Source of the DNA: Symsagittifera roscoffensis
Taxonomy: Eukaryota > Xenacoelomorpha > Acoela > Convolutidae
DNA: 64,000 nt
NCBI RefSeq assembly: GCF_963678635.1
Contig: NC_087064.1
Location: 31,348,369 to 31,412,368 of the forward strand
Direction: 5' to 3'
Shown: positions 9,984-18,700 of the stretch, in pieces
Numbering within the stretch: position 1 is the first letter of the stretch
How the letters are laid out: each line of letters starts with the position of its first letter
The notes under the pieces: generated by a model
Database searches by the model: none
What the model was told of the DNA's origin: nothing
Seen by the model: only the letters and a program-made list of their open reading frames with translations
Translations under genes and position numbers: made by a program

Positions 9984-11074
9984 CGTGGGCTAAAAAAATT
10001 ATTATTTTGAGACTGAAAAGCGGTGGTATGGGGTTGTTCTATAATTTGTTCATAAGTATTTTCATCTTGTGAGTTGTGTGGCATTATATGTTGGATGGGA
10101 CTTTGTGATATGGTTGGTCTAAAATTATTATGTGTTATTGCTAAATTTCGAAAATTACGTGGGACTAGGGATAATGGATGGTTATGTGGTAGGGGTGGTA
10201 ACTGTGGTGCTGTTGGTGTTGTGTCTGCATTGTTATGTTCTTCGTCGTATGTGTTCTGTCTTGTTGCTATTTTTGTGTTATATTCTTTTATTTGTGCGTC
10301 TAAAAGAATTTTGTTTATAGATGTAGAAAATATTCCAAAAAATCCTGCAAATAGTATGCGTGCTACACTTGCTTGTCTATTGACTTGTGTGTGTATAGCA
10401 CATGTGTTATAGATTCCTTTTAAGAGTGAAAAAAGAAATCCAATAAAGTTAAACATTGCGTATAAAATAGTCAGTTTTTCTAAGATGTAGTAGGGCCATC
10501 CTAGAAAATCAAGAATTTCATTCTTAAGTGTAACAAAGCTAAAAATATTGATAGGTGATATATCTTGGGGACGGTATTTTTCACCGTTTAGATATATATA
10601 ATCTTTAATGTCCTTAAAATATCCGCTATAGTCTTGCGTATAGATGTCTGCAAATCCTGCGGTTTCGGCAAGTTTGCGTAAGTTTTGGTCAATTGATTGT
10701 CTTTGTATTGTGTCCATTTGTGTTAATAATTCTTGGAATTGTTGTGTTCTAATGTGATGTTGAATATCTGATTTTGAGTATATTCCTATTGATTGTAAGT
10801 CTATATTTGGGTTTCGAGCGATAGCGCGAATGCTTTCTGGGGAAAATTTTTTGAGTGATTGCATTAATGTGGGATATGGGGTGAGAAGATAATATTTATC
10901 TTCATCAGGGTTTAGTTGTACTACGTTGTGGCTATTTTCTGATCCACATGGAACTGCGGTATCCCAGAAATAGGTTCTTCGTGAAAGTGTGTCAACGAAA
11001 TGTACTTTATTCTTATAAAAGATAGGGATTCTTTTATAGCATCGTTTATCTTTTATAAGAATAAAGTACACCAT
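9980..11074 (-). CDS. env: Element A env, C-terminal half (membrane-anchored part)
   Basis: A 364-codon frame continuing the envelope protein after a break near 11000-11070. Residues ~10-150 contain Cys-containing ectodomain sequence (AVPCGSENSHN) and a helical stretch; residues ~201-220 (LTILYAMFNFIGFLFSLLKG) form a membrane helix and ~238-252 are also hydrophobic, followed by a cytosolic Asn/Pro/His-rich tail. Its first residues (MVYFILI...) come from the template-switch lesion and are not ancestral. The arrangement of Cys, helical stalk and anchor is reminiscent of class III (gB-like) fusion glycoproteins; this is inference from pattern only. The stop overlaps the 602-aa ORF start. Confidence 0.7.
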   Translation of the reverse strand: MVYFILIKDKRCYKRIPIFYKNKVHFVDTLSRRTYFWDTAVPCGSENSHNVVQLNPDEDKYYLLTPYPTLMQSLKKFSPESIRAIARNPNIDLQSIGIYSKSDIQHHIRTQQFQELLTQMDTIQRQSIDQNLRKLAETAGFADIYTQDYSGYFKDIKDYIYLNGEKYRPQDISPINIFSFVTLKNEILDFLGWPYYILEKLTILYAMFNFIGFLFSLLKGIYNTCAIHTQVNRQASVARILFAGFFGIFSTSINKILLDAQIKEYNTKIATRQNTYDEEHNNADTTPTAPQLPPLPHNHPLSLVPRNFRNLAITHNNFRPTISQSPIQHIMPHNSQDENTYEQIIEQPHTTAFQSQNNNFFSPR

Positions 11075-12570
11075 AAGATGTTTCCTTCATAGTCTAAAAA
11101 ATTTGATCTATTTCCTGATAGTAAATATCCTGCGTAGGGTATTTTTAATACTGCTAGTGCAAGTGATTGTAATATTTGTGTTCTTTCTAATTCGCATAGT
11201 TGGTGTAATGTTTCTAATTCGGAGAGTGACATTTCTTGAAAAATTCGGCTAATCGTGTAGTCTAATTTCATATCTAAGTGAATATCATAGTGGATATTAC
11301 CAAAATATGTACTATTCATTAGTGATAGTTCTTGTAAACGTGTGCTTTGATCGTCTTGGGGCTTTAAATGTCCACCAGGTTGACCTGTATTCTTTTGAAA
11401 ATTAACTGGTATATATGATGTTCCTTCGTTTAGGGGATGACTTGTGGCGTATGGGTCGACTTTTATTTTTCCAGTGGTCATGTCGAATCCATTTTCGTAT
11501 TCAACTAATATTTCAGAGTATTGTGTTTTGTGAAGTGGGTTTCTGTATTTACATGCAAGTTCTGTTTCTTGATATATTTGAAAACGTGTTAATTTATTTT
11601 CTATATTATGAATGTTTCGAAAATTAGAACTGATTTTTCGTAATGGATTTACTTGTTCATATGGTATTGATTGTATAAAATATTTTTCGTGAAATTTTAT
11701 CATACGAGCGTGTATTTTTGCTACTTGAAATGTTGTACATGTGTCTTCGGGGAACCAAACAATTGTTGCTTGTGTTCTGGTTGTAGGGTCGCAATAACCT
11801 TGGTCGTTTTTACAAGGTAATCTAATTCCTTGATAAATCATTGTGTTGTCTGATAAATCTCGTGTGAGTTGTATTTTTTCGAGTTGTATTTTCCAATCGA
11901 AAAACATTATTTCTTGGTTTCCTTTATTTTTTGTGTCTGCTTTGCAGTTTGATGGGTCATTTATACCAATGTGTGGTATCCAGTGTTTATCGTGCATGTC
12001 ATAGGTTAATCGTCCGTGTGCGCCGTTGTATGGAAATTTTTCATCTAATTTTATATGTCCTTGATATCTTTCAAGTTCTGCTTGATGTACAGAATCTGAA
12101 AAAACTTGGAAATATACTAAATTTCTATCTGTGTTTTTATTTTTTGTGATGTTTAGTCGGAGTAACTCGTTTTTACAATCTTCGGGATTGAGATGTAAAA
12201 GTCGTTCTATATTACTCTGGTAGAATGATTCATGGTCAAGTCGGTTTTTATTTCCGTTTGAGACTTGTGAACAATGTACTTTCTTTTCAGAAAATGTTGC
12301 TGTGAATTTATATCCTATAACTGTAGTTGCTCGGGCTTTTGAATAAAGTGTTGCTATTACATTTGTAGTTTCTATGGCTTGGGGTTCTGTTTCGCACTGT
12401 GATACTTGATTTATTGCATACTTGTGTAGTGTTTTTTGTTCGTTTTCTTCACAATCGTAATGTGTTACTAATAAATCTTGGGGTCCTATGCGGGGAGAAG
12501 GGTTTATGTTTTGATTTGAGATTACTAGAAAAAGGAGTTGGAGAAAAATTAATAATTTTAGAATATACAT
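11053..12570 (-). CDS. env: Element A env, N-terminal half (signal peptide and ectodomain)
   Basis: A 505-codon frame starting with a hydrophobic signal peptide (MYILKLLIFLQLLFLVIS). The rest is Cys-containing ectodomain with N-glycosylation sequons (e.g. NSTYF, NRSNF). Near its end ETLHQLCELERTQILQSLAL is followed by IPYAGYLLSGN, a helix-Cys-turn arrangement like that before the central strands of class III fusion proteins. It ends prematurely at about 11053 because of a perfect inverted repeat that replaced the original sequence; the Element 1 copy shows that the frame was once continuous with the C-terminal half. The ATG lies inside the last codons of the upstream 377-codon frame. Presumed role: entry glycoprotein at the cell surface. 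Confidence 0.75.
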   Translation of the reverse strand: MYILKLLIFLQLLFLVISNQNINPSPRIGPQDLLVTHYDCEENEQKTLHKYAINQVSQCETEPQAIETTNVIATLYSKARATTVIGYKFTATFSEKKVHCSQVSNGNKNRLDHESFYQSNIERLLHLNPEDCKNELLRLNITKNKNTDRNLVYFQVFSDSVHQAELERYQGHIKLDEKFPYNGAHGRLTYDMHDKHWIPHIGINDPSNCKADTKNKGNQEIMFFDWKIQLEKIQLTRDLSDNTMIYQGIRLPCKNDQGYCDPTTRTQATIVWFPEDTCTTFQVAKIHARMIKFHEKYFIQSIPYEQVNPLRKISSNFRNIHNIENKLTRFQIYQETELACKYRNPLHKTQYSEILVEYENGFDMTTGKIKVDPYATSHPLNEGTSYIPVNFQKNTGQPGGHLKPQDDQSTRLQELSLMNSTYFGNIHYDIHLDMKLDYTISRIFQEMSLSELETLHQLCELERTQILQSLALAVLKIPYAGYLLSGNRSNFLDYEGNILWCTLFL

Positions 12571-13691
12571 GTGTATGATAATCCTGAGTATGGGTTATAA
12601 AATGTGATGTAACCAATTGTCTTTTTGGTATATCTGTCGTATTTATATATTACTTCAGTGGTTATAAATGGTGGTGGTAGTGATTGGGCTGTTATGTTTG
12701 GTGGGTTTAATGGGGAGGGATGTTGAGTAATGTTGTTTAATTTAACTGTGATTTCAAACTTTAATTGTAAACTGTTTTGTTGGAGTATTTGGATATTGTG
12801 ATCACGGATATCGTCGTGAATGTCTTGTCGGTATTGTAATCTATTAAGTGCCCAGTTGTGAAGGCGATTACTTTCTAGATGTTGTCCAAATAATGGTGGA
12901 GGGGCTGTAAATGTATTCCAATCTAGTCTTAAAGGGATATTTGTTGATGATTGTTCTCGATATCTGGCGTCGAGATTATTTGGAAAATTTAAGTTAAAAG
13001 GTGGTGGTGAAATCTGGCTTATTGATGGTGTTGATGGTAGTGATAATGTTTCTGGTAGTGATGAGGATGTTGTTGTATCCGTAGAAATATCTATTGGATC
13101 ATTGACTAAATTTAGTTCACCTTGTGTAAATGAATGTGTTGTCCAATATGGTAGTCGTGATGCCTGGTTTGGGGGGTTAAAGGGATTTTCACGTATTTGT
13201 TCAGATGTTGGTGTTGAACCTAAGTAATCTGATGGTAGGCTTGAGGTGCTACGTTGTGAAAGAAGCGTAGGGGTTTCTGGTAATATACCAATGGGGTTTT
13301 CTGGAGTGTTTTGTGATGGGGATTGAGGTATATCAAAATGAACTCGGGGAGTTTGAAAATTTCTGTTTCGTCGAGGATGTATAATTTGTCTATTTATTTC
13401 GACTGTATTTTGGTTTTGACTAGGATTTCTTATTCTACTTAATTCTTGTGGTAGTGTTGGGTATAAGTTATATGTTGGTTCGCTTAGAGGTGCTTGTCGT
13501 TGAACTGGTTCTAGTGGTTCTGATAAGCGAGCGTGTCGTTCTTCAAAGGTATATGGGTTATCTTGAAAGGAAATTTGTGTAGATGTTTGAGGATTTTGGG
13601 TAGTTAAAGGTGTTGTTGGGTTATCTTGGGATGATGTCGGTGAAGACTGACTATGTGACTGTTGGGTAGCAATTTTTGATAGCTTTTTGGT
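12558..13691 (-). CDS. Element A 377-codon frame with no start codon
   Basis: Reading the minus strand from just after a TAG (13694-13692) to TAA at 12558, I found no stop and no in-frame ATG, GTG, TTG or CTG in 377 codons. The product begins TKKLSKIATQQSHSQSS, is rich in Pro/Ser/Thr/Gln for about 240 residues, and ends in a more ordered domain with RLHNWALNRLQYRQDIHDDI and IYKYDRYTKKTIGYITFYN. It overlaps the env start by 13 bases. Element C opens the same frame at 63947, and Element 1 retains two decayed copies. It must get its N-terminus from an upstream exon or start in a non-standard way. Function unknown. Confidence 0.75.
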   Translation of the reverse strand, partial: TKKLSKIATQQSHSQSSPTSSQDNPTTPLTTQNPQTSTQISFQDNPYTFEERHARLSEPLEPVQRQAPLSEPTYNLYPTLPQELSRIRNPSQNQNTVEINRQIIHPRRNRNFQTPRVHFDIPQSPSQNTPENPIGILPETPTLLSQRSTSSLPSDYLGSTPTSEQIRENPFNPPNQASRLPYWTTHSFTQGELNLVNDPIDISTDTTTSSSLPETLSLPSTPSISQISPPPFNLNFPNNLDARYREQSSTNIPLRLDWNTFTAPPPLFGQHLESNRLHNWALNRLQYRQDIHDDIRDHNIQILQQNSLQLKFEITVKLNNITQHPSPLNPPNITAQSLPPPFITTEVIYKYDRYTKKTIGYITFYNPYSGLSYTCIF

Positions 13692-13699
13692 CTATTCTT

Positions 13700-13888
13700 T
13701 TAGTGAAAAAGTTTATGTTTATTATAGTATTCTTCTAAAAAAAGAATTAGGAGGATTGCTGCTAGAGCGAATGTGATGATTGCTTTCTTTATACATTTGC
13801 ATATGGTCAAAATGAGGGATGATAGAAATGTTATGAAAATTACAAATAGTAGAAAAATATCAGTTCTACTGAAAATAGTTCGTATCAT
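13700..13888 (-). CDS. Element A small membrane protein, 62 aa
   Basis: MIRTIFSRTDIFLLFVIFIT begins a two-helix hydrophobic protein with a short CKCIKK turn and a charged tail (EEYYNKHK). It is conserved in Element 1 (twice) and Element C (63753-63938). Small size, two membrane spans and position upstream of env suggest a viroporin-like or assembly role, which is conjecture. The frame is intact. Confidence 0.75.
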   Translation of the reverse strand: MIRTIFSRTDIFLLFVIFITFLSSLILTICKCIKKAIITFALAAILLILFLEEYYNKHKLFH

Positions 13889-13899
13889 TTAGACAAGTT

Positions 13900-14115
13900 T
13901 TATAAATCGTACCTGTGGATATAATCAAGGGTTTTTGAAAGTTGGAGAAATAGTTCGAATATAGTGTAGAAAATTAATAAAATATTACAAAAAATGATTA
14001 AGAGTATTAGAAAAGATTCAAGGATATCAAAAAGAAATATTATGAAAGTTTCAAGTATCGTAAAAAATTGTTTGAGGTTTGTGATAATTTTAGTGACTGT
14101 TTGATAGAAGAGCAT
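13900..14115 (-). CDS. Element A small membrane protein, 71 aa
   Basis: Starts directly after the TAA of the upstream 50-codon frame (TAAATG). The central IIFLFDILESFLILLIIFCN region is strongly hydrophobic, and the end is DYIHRYDL. Homologues are 79 aa in Element 1 and truncated by a nonsense codon in Element C. A CACAG|GTACGA donor-like site, kept in all copies, lies at the HRY codons and could splice this frame to a downstream one. Function unknown. Confidence 0.7.
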   Translation of the reverse strand: MLFYQTVTKIITNLKQFFTILETFIIFLFDILESFLILLIIFCNILLIFYTIFELFLQLSKTLDYIHRYDL

Positions 14116-14268
14116 TTAAGAAATGGCTTCGTGATCGAATATTTTTTGTTGTTTGGGGCAATTTTCAAGTGTGGTCGGATTATTTATTAGTTTTTTGACA
14201 AGTGGGTTGAGTTTTGTAAAAAATTGTTGGGGGCAATTTTTATGGTGATCGTGAGGTCTTCTTTGTCT
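14116..14268 (-). CDS. Element A 50-codon conserved frame without ATG
   Basis: Opens after TAA and encodes RQRRPHDHHKNCPQQFFTKL... ending EAIS before TAA, immediately adjacent to the next ATG. Element C has the identical length (63373-63525) and Element 1 an aligned, longer frame. Lacking a start codon, it is probably a 3' exon: AATAAAG|A at its start would fit the phase of the donor-like CCCCAG|GTGAAG in the basic ORF. Confidence 0.5.
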   Translation of the reverse strand, partial: RQRRPHDHHKNCPQQFFTKLNPLVKKLINNPTTLENCPKQQKIFDHEAIS

Positions 14269-14708
14269 TTATTTTCATTTGTCAAATGATCTGGGGTATT
14301 TTTGAGATTTTTATACTTTAGGCTAAATAAAATGGTCGTTCTTTTACTTTAGGCTAATTTAACATATTTGTTTGGGGGATATTTCAGGTCTGAGTTGGGG
14401 AAATATTGTTGATCTTTGGTTTATTAGATAAGGGAGGGTTATGATATTATGGTGATATTTATTTTAGTTGTCAAGTTGGAGTGGTTTGCTTATTTTTGAC
14501 CTGGAGGTCGTAGAGTTATAGTTATAGATATGCCTGGAATTTAATATTTTTCGTCTAGTTGGTTTGTGTTAAAGTTATAGAAGGTGACGGATTGGATGAA
14601 TCCTATTGGCTAATTTTGAACTAGAATCGCTGCGTGTTTGTCAGCATGTTATCTTGAAAATTGAAAGTGTAAAATGTTTCAGAGGTGCAAAGATTATTAA
14701 ATGTAGAA
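14269..14708 (-). other. Element A non-coding gap between pol and accessory ORFs
   Basis: About 440 bp without a conserved frame. It contains the motif TTAGCCTAAAGTA twice, at similar positions in the other copies, and probably splice-acceptor or RNA-export sequences for the accessory mRNAs. No gene seen. Confidence 0.5.
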
Positions 14709-15794
14709 TTAAGGTTGTTTTTGAAATTCAACTTTCTTTAATATTTTAGATTGTGGGATTAATACTTTATAATTTTTACGTGGTTGATTTCTAAGTCGTG
14801 AAGACTCTCTATGTTCTGATTTGTCGATTTGTTCTTGGGGTATTATTTGTTCTGTCATTTTTCTATTTTTTCTTTCTTTTTGAGATGTATTTTGATCGAG
14901 ATTTTTGTATTGTTTTTTGTGGTGTTTGATTTTGAATTTTGATTTCCGAGGTGAATATCATTTTGTTCCTTTGTTATGTTGTCCGTATGTGGGTCATTTT
15001 GAATAACTTTTAAACCTGTAAAAGAATATAATTGAGTTAGTTCGCGGAGTGCGTATTCTTTTGGTCTTTTGGATAATAAGGTAATAGGTTATTTCGGTGT
15101 TGAACGATTTCTTTTTTATCTGAGTCGGTGATTTTATATGTGACATCAGTGGGTTTTATAATTATTTGGTATGGTCCTTTACGAAGGGGTTGTAACTTTT
15201 TTGAAATTCCTTTTTGAGTATTAAAATTGGGTATTAAAACAAATGTTCCAATTTTTAAATCGGAGGCTGGTGTAAAGCGTGAATTTATTTGTTCATTAAT
15301 ATTTTGCCTTTGTAACAACTTTTTTGTTACCTTTTGGTAAATTTCATTGTGTTTTTTATCTCTGTTTAAAATCCATTCGGTGTGTGTACCGGAGGCTAAT
15401 TTAAGAATTTGTGGGTGATGAAAATGATCTTCATCGTGTGTATGTAATGGTAGGTTATAACAAATTGAGTCTTTATTTGGTTGACAATAACCTTGTGCGT
15501 TTTTATGAGAGTTTGCTGTAAACATTATTGGTTTGCGTGGCTTTTGGTTAAAAACCATTTCATATGGTGACATTCCTAAAGTTGTCGTGATTTGTGAATT
15601 ATATGCTAAGGGAAATAGTTTTACATCTGCTGACCATTCGGTATATCTTGTATCATTTCCATTGATGATACATCTGAGATATTCTTGTAATGAACGGTTC
15701 ATACCTTCGACTAAGCCGTTTGTCCAAGGTGCGTGAGATGTACGTGGTTTGTGTTTAATGTTATATAAATGACATAGTGTGATGATTTCATTAT
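14709..15794 (-). pseudogene. pol: Element A integrase C-terminal part
   Basis: Continues the pol frame after the break near 15800. It includes the catalytic-core end (around MNRSLQEYLRC), the GPY-type module (LRKGPYQIIIKP) and a basic tail. An 8-bp duplication of CTTTTGGT (plus-strand 15058-15072) shifts the frame after NLLPYYPK, so the last ~115 codons are read out of frame. Confidence 0.85.
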
Positions 15795-18700
15795 TTATGA
15801 ATTCTGTACCGTTGTCTGTACCGTTGTCGGTAGTCCGAATTTTGCTATCCAGTGTTCATAGAGTGTTGTGTAAGCGTAATAAGCGTTACAATGTGGTACT
15901 GGGTTAAGTGCTACATAATGTGTAAATGCGTCAACAATTACCATAATGTAGGAGTTTCCTTCGGATGAGGGTGAAATTGGTCCTTTGGTATCAAATGAGA
16001 TACGATGATTAAAGTACAAACTTTGTCCTTTAAAATCTTGTTTTTGTGCTATTTGTTTTTGATTTGGGTAAGGTTTATTTAGTTGACATACTATACAGTC
16101 AATGCATAGTACTTTTATCCAAATTGGTGCATTTGGGAAATAAAAGTTTTGTACAAAATTTGAATATGTTTTTTCTGATCCAGAGTGTCCTTTAATATTT
16201 TGTGTATGTGAAATATTAAAAGCTATAAGAATCATACTTAAAGGGAGACAGGGAACTGTAGATTCATTTAGTTTGTATTCTAGAAGGTCTGTGTTTTCGT
16301 TAATTGTTGTATTATTGAATTTTCGAAAATATCGGAGAAGTGTTTTGTTTCCTAGAATAGTTGAATCTGCTTTGATAGGTTTAGTTTTATATTTGTGCCA
16401 TGATTTCAGTTGTCGAATTACTGGGTCAAGGTTTTGATATTGTTTCAGTGTTGAAATTGTAATTGTTTCTGTTGGGGGGAGAAAAATGTTTTCAATTTCT
16501 AATTTAGATAAGGGTATTGTGTCAAGTGGGTCATGGAGGTCAAAAACTTGATTTATTGTGTATTTTGAATCGTTTGTTTGTGGTCCTGATAAGTTTATTT
16601 TATCAGTTAAATTTTCTTTTTCAATTAATGGAAAATGGTCTTTTTTAGGCGGGTGTTGTTTTATTCTTTTTTGTTGGGTGTTATTTTTTATCCATTGTGA
16701 ATATGGGATTGGTTTAAAAGTTGATGTTCCAAGTAGATCAACTTCATAGTGATTATTTTGACATTCTAAATAAAGTGGGAAATGTTGTAAATTATTTATT
16801 TGTGATTGTTCAACGTCAGTTTTTACTGCATATTTGCATTCCAATCGGGGTGATGTTTCATTTTCTGCAAGGTAGAATTTTATGTTTTTGGGTATTTCGA
16901 CTGTGGTTTTACGTGTAAGTAATTCAGGTGGCGTATTTCGACTTAAGGTGTCTGGTAATGCAAGATTTTTTCCTGCGGTCCAAACTATATGTAAGTTTGG
17001 GAATTTCATTAAAATGAGTTGAAATCTATAAACTCGGTGGTTTGGATTAGACTTTTGTGTAAAAAGAAAGATGATTGGTTTATGGTCTGTGAATAGAACT
17101 GTGGGATGTTTTGATCCAAGTATCAGAAATTCATATTCTGTTAGTGTATATATTATGGCTGTACATTCTCTCATTAGAGTTGAGAGTCGTAGCTCTGCTT
17201 GAGTGAATAATTGAGAATTTGCTGATATGAGGTTCATTTTATTTGTACTATTATGTGATTGTAATAATGCTGCGCCGATGCCAAAGTTCGAAGCATCGCA
17301 CATTGCATAAAATGGTTGATTTGAATCTGGAATTGTGTTTGAAATTTGTTCAGTTAGAAGTTTTTTAATTTCTTCAAATCGTGCTTGATGTTCTGTATTC
17401 CATTCAAAATTATTTTGTTGTCTAAGTATGTTATAGAATGGTCGTAGATATAATTGCATTTTATAAACATATTTGCTTAAAAAGTTTAACATTCCAAGGA
17501 ATTCTTGGATTTTCTTTTTATTTGTTGGTGGTTGGAGTTTTTGAATAGCGTCTATACGTGATTTCAATGGAGTGATTGTTTTTCTTTCTATATTATGTCC
17601 TAAGAATTTAACTTTTGTCAAAAAGAAGTGTGATTTATCGGGGGCGGCCTTCAGATTTTCGTTCTGAAGTATTTGGTGATATTGTTCTAAAACATTGAAC
17701 ATTTCCTCTTTTGTCTGTGATTGCATAAAAACATCGTCTAAATAGGTGATTGCATTTTTCTTGAGTATTAGTGGTCGAAAAATTTTGCTCATAAAAGCTG
17801 AAAATGCTGCTGGTCCTATGGATATTCCATAGAATAAGCGGTTGAATTCGTATTGTTGGTTTCCAATAACAAATTGTGTTAAGCGTCTTGATTGTTCATC
17901 TAATGGCATTTGATTATATGCACTATTCATATCGGCGGTGGTAAAGTATTTTCCGTTTATTTTTGTTAAAATAACTTGTATTGGTTCAATGGGCCAATTA
18001 CACTTTGATTCATCTATTAGTGAGTTGAGGTATCTAGCATCGAGAACAATTTTTAATGATTCTCCTTTGGCTAGAATGATAACAGGGTTGATAAATGTGT
18101 TGCCTTTTGGTTGTTCCTCTTTGTTTACTGGTGATATAATGTTGTATTGTTCTAAAATGTCGAGTAATCTGTTCACTTTATCGTGTAAGTGAATTGGTAC
18201 TTTACTTGCTCTTTGTTTTTTGAAAACTGCGTCTGGTTTTAATGGGAGATGTAGTGATGAGCTGATTTTGCCAACATCAAATTTGGATGTTGCATAGACT
18301 GATGAATATTTAATTAGCTGTTTTGCTAGTTTTTCAAATTCGTCTTGTGTTATTTGTGAATGTTGGAAATTAAACATTGTTAAAAATTTCTGTTGACTCT
18401 CTGTGTAGTTACTTATGTTGTATGTAGGTTTGAAATATGGGGTTTTTGTGAAATAATCCGTATTTCTGTTTTCGTTACTTATTATACTATTTATAGATAA
18501 TTCTTCATTAAGAATTGTGGATTGGCAAATATCTAGTAATTGGAGTATATTATTTACACGATATGCTTTTTCGTGTATTGGTGATATTGTAGCGTTGGTT
18601 TCGCAATAGCCTAAAAGTCCTAAAGGTAATGTTACTTGGTAAGGTGTATTGTTGTATACATGTAAGGAAATATTATCTGAATTCGAGTTTTTCAAATATT

